Of a stretch of 64,000 nt of DNA, positions 26,696 to 34,055 are shown piece by piece. The translations under genes were made by a program, and so were the position numbers. The notes under the pieces were generated by a model. It saw nothing but the letters and a program-made list of their open reading frames with translations. It was not told where the DNA came from and searched no databases. This DNA is from JBEVOS01 sp044226655. GTDB taxonomy: Bacteria; Pseudomonadota; Alphaproteobacteria; Caulobacterales; Aquidulcibacteraceae. The DNA is taken from assembly GCA_044226655.1 (NCBI GenBank), contig JBGAGO010000003.1, forward strand, positions 1-64,000, given 5' to 3'. Position 1 is the stretch's first letter; every line of letters begins with the position of its first letter.

Positions 26696-27544
26696 TCACA
26701 TCGCATCCAACCCCACGTCGAGCGCTGGCGCGGAATGCGTCAGCGCGCCGACGGAGATGACATCGACGCCCGTCTCGGCGATTGCGCGCACGGTTTGAAG
26801 GTTCACGCCGCCCGAGGCTTCGAGGATGGTTTGGCCTTTGGCGCGCGCGACGGCCGTGCGCAGATCGTCGAGTGAGAAATTGTCCAGCAGGATCGCATGC
26901 GGCTTGAACGGCAGGGCCTCGTTGAGCTGCGCCAAAGTGTCGACCTCGACTTCGATCGTCATCATGTGGCCGGCGTAAGCCTGCGCGCGTGAAAGCGCGG
27001 CTGAGAGCGAGCCGGCGGCGGCGATGTGATTGTCCTTGATGAGGATGGCGTCATCGAGCGCATAGCGGTGCGGCCAGGCGCCGCCGAGCCGCACGGCTTC
27101 CTTTTCCAATGCGCGCAAACCCGGCGTCGTCTTGCGCGTGGCTGCGATCTTGGCGCCGGTTCCTTCCACCGCATCGACATAGGCGCGCGTCAGCGTGGCC
27201 ACGCCCGAAAGCCGGCCGATGAAATTGAGCATGGTGCGTTCGGCCGTCAACAGCGCGCGCGCCGGGCCGTCGATGGTGAGGATCACGGCGCCTTTGGAAA
27301 GGCGCGCGCCATCCTGCAGACGCACATCGAGCGCCAGCGAAGCATCGACCAGCCGCGCCGCATAGACGGCCGCATTGAGCCCTGCCAGCACGCCATCTTG
27401 CCGCGCATGCAGCGCGAAGCGCGCGCGCGCATCCGGCGCCAGCGTGGCTTCGCTCGTCACATCGCCGGCGCGGCCGAGATCTTCGGCGAGCGCGAGCCGC
27501 ACGATCGGATCGAGCACGATGTCAGGCAGCATTCTCGCTCTCAT
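26696..27544 (-). CDS. nadC: Nicotinate-nucleotide pyrophosphorylase NadC
   Basis: 282 residues, de novo NAD synthesis: converts quinolinate and PRPP to nicotinate mononucleotide. Diagnostic motifs: LAEDLGRAGDVTSEAT, AERTMLNFIGRLSGVAT, ATRKTTPGLRALEKEAVRLG, LIKDNHIAAAG, ILLDNFS and LEASGGVNL. The start may be ATG at 27544 or at 27532; both overlap the nadB 3' end, showing translational coupling. Last gene of the nad operon. Confidence 0.96.
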   Translation of the reverse strand: MRARMLPDIVLDPIVRLALAEDLGRAGDVTSEATLAPDARARFALHARQDGVLAGLNAAVYAARLVDASLALDVRLQDGARLSKGAVILTIDGPARALLTAERTMLNFIGRLSGVATLTRAYVDAVEGTGAKIAATRKTTPGLRALEKEAVRLGGAWPHRYALDDAILIKDNHIAAAGSLSAALSRAQAYAGHMMTIEVEVDTLAQLNEALPFKPHAILLDNFSLDDLRTAVARAKGQTILEASGGVNLQTVRAIAETGVDVISVGALTHSAPALDVGLDAM

Positions 27545-29015
27545 GCACGAAGGTGCGCGCCGGCGCCTTCTGGTTCGGGAAATCGCTTCGGTAATGACCG
27601 CCGCGGCTTTCTTCGCGCGCCAAGGCGGCGGCCGCGATGAGCCGGGCCGTGACGAGTTCGTTCGCCGCGCCTTCGCTGACCTTGAGCTTGTCGATCAAAG
27701 CCAAAGCGCGCTTGAGGCCCTGCGCGTCGCGGTCGACGCCGCAATCGTTCTGCATCGCCGCGCGCAAATCGGCGCGCCCCGAATCGGAAAGGGAAGGCGG
27801 ATCGGCGATGCGGCGCGCCGGCGTTTCGATCTCCGCCGCGCCGTCGCACAAACGGTCGGCGATGCGCTGCGCGAACACGACCGCTTCCAGCAGCGAGTTC
27901 GAGGCGAGGCGATTGGCGCCATGCGCGCCGGTCGAGGCGCATTCGCCGACGATGGACAGCCCGTCCAGCGTGGCGCGGCCCCACAGATCGGACACGATCC
28001 CGCCCATGTGATAATGCGCGGCCGGGGCGACCGGGATGAGGTCTTTGCGCGGATCGATCCCGGCTTCCATGCAGGCTGCGAACACGGTGGGGAACGCGTC
28101 GGGAAAATGCGCACCTATGGCGGCGCGCGCATCGAGAAACGCGCCGCGCGCATATTGCCGTTCGCGATGGATGGCGCGGGCGACGACATCGCGCGGCGCG
28201 AGGTCGCCGGCGGGATGATAGCGCGCCATGAATTCCTTGCCGTTGGCGTTGACCAGCTTGGCGCCTTCGCCGCGCAGCGCTTCGGTGGCGAGCGGGGCGG
28301 GGTCGCGCCCGACATCGATGGCGGTGGGGTGAAATTGCACGAATTCCGGATCGGCGATCAGCGCGCCGGCGCGATACGCCATCGCGACGCCCGCGCCGAC
28401 GGCTTCCTTGGGATTGGTCGTGACTTGAAAGAGCCCGCCCGATCCGCCAGTGGCCAGCACGGTTTCATCCGCGATGAAATCCTGCGCTGCGCCGGACGCC
28501 GTTTTGGTCGCGACGCCGCGGACGCGGCCGTGATCGTCGCGCAACAGGCTGACGGCGCGCACGCCTTCCACGATCTCGATGTGATCGGCGGCGCGCGCAG
28601 CGGCGATGAGCGCGTCCATGATCGCCTTGCCGGCCAGATCGCCCGAGACGCGCGCCACGCGCGGGCGCGAATGCGCGGCTTCGAGGCTGAGCGCGAGCTG
28701 GCCGTTCTCGCTTCTGTCGAACGGCACGCCGAGCGCGATGAGATCGAGCACGCGCGAGGGGCCTTCGGTGGCGATGAGCTTGGCGACGACCGGATCGACG
28801 AGGCCCGCGCCGGCGGCGATCGTGTCTTGCGCGTGCAGCTCCGGATCGTCATCGGGCGCGAGCGCGGCGGCGAGCCCGCCTTGCGCCCACGCGCTCGCGC
28901 TCGCCTGGCCGAGCGGGGCGGGCGAAAGCACGGTCACGCGCTTGGGCGCGAGCTTGAGCGCGAGGAAAAGCCCCGCGAGGCCTGCGCCGACCACGAGAAC
29001 GGGCGCGCGCGTCAT
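27522..29015 (-). CDS. nadB: L-aspartate oxidase NadB
   Basis: 497 residues, flavoprotein oxidising L-aspartate to iminoaspartate. The FAD-binding Rossmann motif VLVVGAGLAGLFLAL, SASAWAQGGLAAAL, EFVQFHPTAI, HYHMGGIVSDLWGRAT and GECASTGAHGANRLASNSLLE are typical. It supplies NadA (gene at 31373-32533) and precedes nadC. No frameshift or missing motif. Confidence 0.96.
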   Translation of the reverse strand: MTRAPVLVVGAGLAGLFLALKLAPKRVTVLSPAPLGQASASAWAQGGLAAALAPDDDPELHAQDTIAAGAGLVDPVVAKLIATEGPSRVLDLIALGVPFDRSENGQLALSLEAAHSRPRVARVSGDLAGKAIMDALIAAARAADHIEIVEGVRAVSLLRDDHGRVRGVATKTASGAAQDFIADETVLATGGSGGLFQVTTNPKEAVGAGVAMAYRAGALIADPEFVQFHPTAIDVGRDPAPLATEALRGEGAKLVNANGKEFMARYHPAGDLAPRDVVARAIHRERQYARGAFLDARAAIGAHFPDAFPTVFAACMEAGIDPRKDLIPVAPAAHYHMGGIVSDLWGRATLDGLSIVGECASTGAHGANRLASNSLLEAVVFAQRIADRLCDGAAEIETPARRIADPPSLSDSGRADLRAAMQNDCGVDRDAQGLKRALALIDKLKVSEGAANELVTARLIAAAALAREESRGGHYRSDFPNQKAPARTFVHESENAA

Positions 29016-29040
29016 GCACGCCCCCGCCCGTCATGCGCGG

Positions 29041-29448
29041 TTAGCGCACGCGGCTGAAATGCGCCGGCGCGTGGCTGAAGGATTCGAGCGTGCCTTCCAT
29101 TTCGCCCGGCCCGGTCAGATGGAGCGTGAAATTGTCGGGCGAATAGTTCGGCAGATTGTCGGCCACGGTGCAGGTGATGGTGAGCACGCCGCCGCGCGCG
29201 GCGCCCCGGCAATTTTCGTGCGCCGTCGTCAAATCGCCATCGGAGCCCATTTCGTGCGCCACCATGCGGATGTCGTAGCCCGAGCCGCTGCGCCGGATGG
29301 TCACCGCGCCGCTCAGCGCGAGCACGCCGCCCGGCCCGTAATTGTCGGTGCGGAACGCCCATGTGCCGACGAGGTCTGACGAGGATTGCGCGTGCGCGCC
29401 GCCCGCCATCGCCAGCAGAGCGCACGCGCTGATCAGCCATTTCCGCAT
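29041..29448 (-). CDS. Secreted small protein, paralogue 1 of 3
   Basis: 135 residues with a Sec signal peptide (WLISACALLAMAGGAHAQ). The mature part starts with VGTWAFRTDNYGPGG and ends with the shared YSPDNFTLHLTGPGEMEGTLE signature. A single Cys pair (NCRG...ITC) is shared with the next two genes. It resembles lipocalin-like or other small beta-barrel secreted proteins; the family is not recognised. It lies 25 bp upstream of nadB on the same strand. Confidence 0.75.
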   Translation of the reverse strand: MRKWLISACALLAMAGGAHAQSSSDLVGTWAFRTDNYGPGGVLALSGAVTIRRSGSGYDIRMVAHEMGSDGDLTTAHENCRGAARGGVLTITCTVADNLPNYSPDNFTLHLTGPGEMEGTLESFSHAPAHFSRVR

Positions 29449-29520
29449 GATGAAATCCCTCCCAAGACGGGGAGAGCTTTGTCCACAGGCCGGCGCGCGT
29501 CAATCGCGGCGTGTGACGCC

Positions 29521-29946
29521 CTAGGGCACGCGCACGAAATAGACGGGAACGCTCGAGCCGGCGGAATTCAACGCGCCGGTCATCGCATCGCCGCTCAGAT
29601 CCAGCTCGAAATTGTCGGGCTGATATTCGGGGCTGGAATGGCTGACCACCGTGCAGGTGATGGCCAGATGCGCGCCTTGCGGACGACCGGTGCAGGTCTC
29701 CTGCGCCACCACTGGCTCGGCGGCCGGATCGGACGCGTCCACGCTCTGCGTGGTCAACGTCATCGCCAACGCGCCATGCGCGCGCTTGATCACCATCGCG
29801 CCGCTCAGGGCCGCGAAGGCTTCTCCGTCGCCCCGATAATTGACGGTCTGCACAGACCACGTCCCGACGAAATCGCGCAGGCTCTGCGCCGACGCCGTTT
29901 GCGTCAAAGCGAAGAGCGCCGCCGCCAAGAGAAATGCCCGCTTCAT
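29521..29946 (-). CDS. Secreted small protein, paralogue 2 of 3
   Basis: 141 residues from the ATG at 29946 (an in-frame ATG five codons earlier is less likely). Signal peptide AFLLAAALFALTQTASAQ, then VGTWSVQTVNYRGDG, TCTG...AITCTV and YQPDNFELDLSGDAMTGAL, collinear with the flanking paralogues. Function unknown; periplasmic location inferred. Confidence 0.75.
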   Translation of the reverse strand: MKRAFLLAAALFALTQTASAQSLRDFVGTWSVQTVNYRGDGEAFAALSGAMVIKRAHGALAMTLTTQSVDASDPAAEPVVAQETCTGRPQGAHLAITCTVVSHSSPEYQPDNFELDLSGDAMTGALNSAGSSVPVYFVRVP

Positions 29947-30024
29947 TTCCGTCCCCCTCATGGACGCGTGATGCGTCTGCAGAGGCGACGGTGCGCGCGG
30001 GGGCCATGAGCGTCAACGGCCAAA

Positions 30025-30459
30025 TCATGATGTCAGCGCATCGCCGTCGCGCCGCCATTGCGCGCGCGCCACCCAGCCGGACACGAGCAAGCCTTCCATC
30101 AGCGCGCCGGATTTGATCTCGAGCGTGAAATTGTCCGGCAGATATTCCTGCTCGGTGTGCGTGATGAGCCGGCAATCGAGCGTCAGCCGGCTGAGCTCTT
30201 GCGTGGCCGTGCAGGTCTGTTCGGTGCGCACGTCCTGATCGGCGAAGGCCTCGCAATGCTGCACGGCCTGCATCTGGATGTCGTAGCGGTTGCGCGCGGC
30301 GGCGCGCACTTGCGCGCGCCCGCTGATCACGCAGCGCCAATCGGTGGCGCTCTCCGTCTCGAAGCCCCACACGCCGCTGATGTTCGGCGCGGCGGGCTGG
30401 GCCTGCGCGGGCGCGGCGAGCGCCGCCATCAGCAACACGAGAAGCGCGATGCGGCGCAT
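30025..30459 (-). CDS. Secreted small protein, paralogue 3 of 3
   Basis: 144 residues. Signal peptide (ALLVLLMAALAAPAQAQ), then ISGVWGFETESATDW, TCTATQELSRLTLDC and YLPDNFTLEIKSGALMEGLL. It has extra cysteines (WRCV, QHCEAF) not seen in the other two copies. It starts 4 bp after the alpha/beta hydrolase stop, so it is part of the same operon. Confidence 0.75.
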   Translation of the reverse strand: MRRIALLVLLMAALAAPAQAQPAAPNISGVWGFETESATDWRCVISGRAQVRAAARNRYDIQMQAVQHCEAFADQDVRTEQTCTATQELSRLTLDCRLITHTEQEYLPDNFTLEIKSGALMEGLLVSGWVARAQWRRDGDALTS

Positions 30460-30463
30460 GGCG

Positions 30464-31300
30464 TCACGCGACCTCGTCTTCGCCGCGCGGCGCGAGTGTT
30501 TCTCCGCGGAAGAAGGCGATCACATCGTCGAAGAAGGCCGGTCCTTCGGCCAGAAAGCCATGGCCGCCTTTGTAGAAGCGCAAGGTCGCATGCGGGATGC
30601 GCGCGGCGAGATTGCGCGCGTTCTGCGGCGCTGCGAGACGATCATAGATGCCAGCGCACACGAGCGTTTGATGCGGAATGGCGCCGAGGCCCTCCCACGC
30701 ATCGTGATGGCGGCGCGCTTCCATCAGGCGTTCGCTGCCCGCCGCGCCGTCGGGGTCTTCATCGCGCAGCGCTTCGGCGGCGCGGCGCAGCTCGATCTGC
30801 GCCTTGATGCCGGGCGAGGGATGGGCGAGGCGCTCTTCCGTGATGCGCGCATCGAGCAGAAGCGAGCGGCGGATGCGTTCGTCCTGCGCCAGCGCTTGCA
30901 GCTCGTGCAGCGGATAGGACGAGCCGCCCTGGCCGCCCGACGAGGTGGCGCCGAGCACGAGGCGATCGATCTTCGCGGGATGACGGATCGCCAGATGCTG
31001 CGCGACCATGCCGCCGAACGAATAGCCGGCCACATGCGCGCTCGGCCAGCCGATGGCCTCCATCAGCGCGGCGGCGTCATCGGCGTAATCCGTCATCGTG
31101 TAGACGGCGTCGGGCTTATCGCTGCGGCCGAGGCCGCGTTGATCGTAGGCCACCAGATCGAAATTTTTGGCCAGCGGACCGTCGAAAATGCTGGGCGGAT
31201 GACGCAGATCGCCGCCTGAGCCGCCGATCCAGAGCACGCGCGCGCCCTGGCCGCCGCGTTCGGCGTAGAGCGTGATGCGCGAGGTCGGAACGCGGGGCAT
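30464..31300 (-). CDS. Alpha/beta-fold hydrolase
   Basis: 278 residues, no signal peptide. Oxyanion-loop region WIGGSGGDLRHP, strand DLVAYDQRGLGRS, nucleophile elbow HVAGYSFGGMVAQ (Ser in GYSFGG), acid in CAGIYDRLA and catalytic His in KGGHGFLAEG. Substrate unknown. It sits between nadA and the secreted paralogues in the nad operon; a link to NAD metabolism is not shown by the sequence. Confidence 0.88.
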   Translation of the reverse strand: MPRVPTSRITLYAERGGQGARVLWIGGSGGDLRHPPSIFDGPLAKNFDLVAYDQRGLGRSDKPDAVYTMTDYADDAAALMEAIGWPSAHVAGYSFGGMVAQHLAIRHPAKIDRLVLGATSSGGQGGSSYPLHELQALAQDERIRRSLLLDARITEERLAHPSPGIKAQIELRRAAEALRDEDPDGAAGSERLMEARRHHDAWEGLGAIPHQTLVCAGIYDRLAAPQNARNLAARIPHATLRFYKGGHGFLAEGPAFFDDVIAFFRGETLAPRGEDEVA

Positions 31301-31310
31301 CAGCCGCGCC

Positions 31311-31370
31311 GTACCGCCGGCTTCCAGCCGGCATTGAGCAGAGCCCTGCCGGCTGGAAGCCGGCGGTGCG
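31311..31370. repeat. Inverted repeat, CCGCCGGCTTCCAGCCGGC type
   Basis: TACCGCCGGCTTCCAGCCGG and its reverse complement flank a 13-bp spacer, in the 72-bp gap between nadA and the hydrolase gene. The same family is at 8918-9009. As RNA it would form a strong hairpin inside the operon transcript and could stabilise or attenuate it. Confidence 0.8.
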
Positions 31371-31372
31371 GA

Positions 31373-32533
31373 TCACACGATCTCGACATGGGCCGCGTCC
31401 AATCCGGTTTGGAAATCGAGCGGCTTGTCGGTTTTCGGCAGCGCGAGCATGGCGTCGATCGCGGCCTTGGCGCGTACGCGCACATCCTCGTCGATCGTCA
31501 CTTCGTATTGCATGTTCACGAGCGCATCGTAGATCGCTTCGAGCGTGATGCGCTTCATGTGCGGGCAGAGATTGCACGGGCGCACGAATTCGGTGCGCGG
31601 CGCGGCGGCGGCGACGTTGTCGCTCATCGAGCATTCGGTGAGCAGCACCACTTTGCGCGGATTGTTCTTTGTCACGTAATTCGCCAGCGCGGCCGTGGAG
31701 CCGGCGTAATCGGCCGCGGCCATCACTTCGGGCGGGCATTCGGGGTGCGCGAGCACGATCACGCCCGGATGGGCGGCGCGCAATTCCGCGATGTCTTCGG
31801 CCGTGAAGCGCTCATGCACTTCGCAGCGGCCATGCCAGGCCACGATCTTGATGTCGGTCATCGCCGCGACGTTCTTGGCGAGATATTCATCGGGCAGCAT
31901 GATCACCGTGTCGGTGTTCCATTGCTTGGCCGCCCATTCGACGACCTGCACCGCGTTCGAGCTTGTGCACGTCACATCGCTTTCGGCCTTCACCTCGGCC
32001 GACGTGTTCACATAGGTGACGACCGGCACGCCCGGATATTTCTGCTTGATGAGGCGCACGTCCGCGCCCGTGATCGAGGCCGCGAGCGAACAGCCCGCGC
32101 GCAGATCGGGGATCAGCACGGTTTTTTCCGGCGCGAGAATCTTCGAGGTCTCGGCCATGAAATGGACGCCCGCCTGCACGATGATCTTCGCATCCGTCTG
32201 CGCGGCTTCGCGCGCGAGCTGGAGCGAGTCGCCGCGGAAATCGCCGACGCAATGGAAGATCTCGCTCGTCATGTAATTGTGCGCGAGGATGACGGCGTTC
32301 TTTTCCTTCTTCAGCCGGTTGATGGCCGCGATCAGCGGCGCATAGGCCGGCCATTCGAAGGGCGGGATGACATGCTCGACCTTTTCGTAGAGCGCATCGG
32401 TTTCGCGCTTCACCTCGGGCGTGAAGGAAAGCCCGCGCTTGGCCGAAGCGTCCAAAGCGCCCCATTGGCCGATGCCGGGGCGGGTTTCGCATTCGTCTCC
32501 GTTGTGGAGCGGCGCGTCGATGATGCGGACCAT
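31373..32533 (-). CDS. nadA: Quinolinate synthase NadA
   Basis: 386 residues from the ATG at 32533, which has a strong AAGGAGG Shine-Dalgarno; the longer frame to 32623 runs through the operator and is rejected. [4Fe-4S] enzyme condensing iminoaspartate with DHAP to quinolinate. Fe-S cysteines lie in LRAGCSLAAS, LTECSMSDN and RPCNLCPHMK. HNYMTSEI and YVNTSAEVKAESDVTCTSSN are typical. First gene of the nad operon. Confidence 0.96.
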   Translation of the reverse strand: MVRIIDAPLHNGDECETRPGIGQWGALDASAKRGLSFTPEVKRETDALYEKVEHVIPPFEWPAYAPLIAAINRLKKEKNAVILAHNYMTSEIFHCVGDFRGDSLQLAREAAQTDAKIIVQAGVHFMAETSKILAPEKTVLIPDLRAGCSLAASITGADVRLIKQKYPGVPVVTYVNTSAEVKAESDVTCTSSNAVQVVEWAAKQWNTDTVIMLPDEYLAKNVAAMTDIKIVAWHGRCEVHERFTAEDIAELRAAHPGVIVLAHPECPPEVMAAADYAGSTAALANYVTKNNPRKVVLLTECSMSDNVAAAAPRTEFVRPCNLCPHMKRITLEAIYDALVNMQYEVTIDEDVRVRAKAAIDAMLALPKTDKPLDFQTGLDAAHVEIV

Positions 32534-32577
32534 TTCGGCCTCCTTCTTCCTCACCTGTCCCTCGCGGGCGGCGAGGC

Positions 32578-32598
32578 TTATGCTCAACCGGAGCATAT
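32578..32598. promoter_or_regulatory. Palindromic operator 1 upstream of nadA
   Basis: TTATGCTC-AACCG-GAGCATAT: 8-bp arms with one end mismatch, 5-bp centre. A second copy lies 62 bp away (centre to centre). The position upstream of nadA suggests a NAD-pathway repressor site (NadQ or NrtR type). The regulator identity is inference. Confidence 0.6.
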
Positions 32599-32639
32599 AT
32601 GGGGCGCTTGAAATGGCGGGCAAGGGCCCGCCGCGCCAA

Positions 32640-32660
32640 TTATGCTACAAGTGAGCATAA
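32640..32660. promoter_or_regulatory. Palindromic operator 2 upstream of nadA
   Basis: TTATGCTA-CAAGT-GAGCATAA, the same pattern as operator 1 with one arm mismatch. On the minus strand a TTGTGA element about 18 nt upstream makes this site overlap a possible -10 region of the nadA promoter, which suits repression. Core promoter assignment is tentative. Confidence 0.6.
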
Positions 32661-32812
32661 CCACGCTTTTTATACGCTTCACAATTCCGTCGCGCAAGCA
32701 GAACTCGTTTTAAGAGCGATTTAGTCGCTCTGTCGGCGTGTGCGCGAAACGGTTGGCGGGAACGGCGAGACTGCTAAGCAAGTGCGGCTTCACGCACGCG
32801 GGAGAGCTTCCG

Positions 32813-34000
32813 ATGAACGCACGCGCCGCCGCCGTCCTGCTCACGCTGTCGCTGGCCGCTTGCGCCACCACGCCGACGAGGCCCGGCGAAACTCCGACCG
32901 GCCCGGGCCGTCCTGCCGAAGCCGAGTTTCAGCTCCGGCCCGCCTCCTTCTCCGATTTGCCTGGCTGGGCCAGTTCCGATCTCGGCCCCGCTTTGCGCGC
33001 CTTCCAGCGCCAATGCGAAAGCTGGCGCCAGCGCACGCCGGATGCGCTGACGCAGGGCGGCCGCTATGGCGGCCCGATCGGCGCCTGGCTGCCCGCTTGC
33101 GCGGCGGCCGACAGCGTCCAGCCCGGCGGCGAGCGCGCCTTCTTCGAAGCCAATTTCACGCCGGCGGCGGTCACCGGACCAGGCGAAGCGCGCCTCACCT
33201 CCTATTTCGAGCCGATCATCCAAACGCGGCGCGAGCCGGGGCCGGGCTTCACCGAACCGCTGCTGCGCCGCCCGAACGACATGATCACGGTCGATCTCGC
33301 CGCGTTCGCGGAGGCGTATGACAACGACACCTTGCGCGGCGCGCCGCGCGCGCTCACCGGGCGCATCGAGAACGGCCGCGTCGAGCCCTATCCGAAGCGC
33401 GAGAATATCGCGCCGCAACCCGGCCAGGTGATCGCCTACGCGCATCCCGCTGATGTCTATTCGCTGCAGGTGCAAGGCTCGGGGCGCATCCGCTATCCGG
33501 ACGGCGTGGAGACGCGCGCGCAATTCGCCGCGCAGAACGGCTATCGCTGGAATTCGGCGCTCGCAGCTTTGCGCAGTTCGGGGCAGGTGACCAATACCAG
33601 CTGGACCAGTTTCCGCGGCTGGATCGATGCGCATCCCGAAGATGCGCGCACCGCACTCGACGCCGATCCCTCCTACGTGTTCTTCACCGAAGAGCCGATC
33701 ACCGATCCCACGGCCGGGCCGAAAGGCGCGGCGAACGTGAACCTGACGCCGCTCGGCTCGCTCGCGGTCGATCCCGCGTTTCACCCTTACGGCGCCGTGA
33801 TCTACGTCGACGGCACTTACAATGGCGGCGCGTTCGATCATCTGTTCGTCGCGCAGGACACGGGCGGCGCGATCCGGCGCGGGCCGCTGCGCGGCGATGT
33901 GTTCTGGGGCTCGGGCGATGATGCGGGCCACGCCGCCGAACTCATGAACGGCCCCGCGCGCTGGTGGACCCTGCTGCCCCGCGGCATGCCGATTTCCTAG
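32813..34000 (+). CDS. mltA: Membrane-bound lytic transglycosylase A
   Basis: 395-residue lipoprotein from the ATG at 32813 (GGGAGAG upstream; a longer frame to 32738 is rejected). Signal peptide with lipobox LAAC (VLLTLSLAACATT). MltA barrel domain (RLTSYFEPIIQTRR; YSLQVQGSGRIRYPDG) and C-terminal 3D domain with the catalytic Asp region (FVAQDTGGAIRRGPLRGDVFWG). It cleaves peptidoglycan at the outer membrane face of the periplasm. Confidence 0.95.
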   Translation: MNARAAAVLLTLSLAACATTPTRPGETPTGPGRPAEAEFQLRPASFSDLPGWASSDLGPALRAFQRQCESWRQRTPDALTQGGRYGGPIGAWLPACAAADSVQPGGERAFFEANFTPAAVTGPGEARLTSYFEPIIQTRREPGPGFTEPLLRRPNDMITVDLAAFAEAYDNDTLRGAPRALTGRIENGRVEPYPKRENIAPQPGQVIAYAHPADVYSLQVQGSGRIRYPDGVETRAQFAAQNGYRWNSALAALRSSGQVTNTSWTSFRGWIDAHPEDARTALDADPSYVFFTEEPITDPTAGPKGAANVNLTPLGSLAVDPAFHPYGAVIYVDGTYNGGAFDHLFVAQDTGGAIRRGPLRGDVFWGSGDDAGHAAELMNGPARWWTLLPRGMPIS

Positions 34001-34055
34001 GCGATAGGCGCCGCGCCGCCGCCATGATAGAGGCGCTGCCGCTTGGGAGGGGCCG

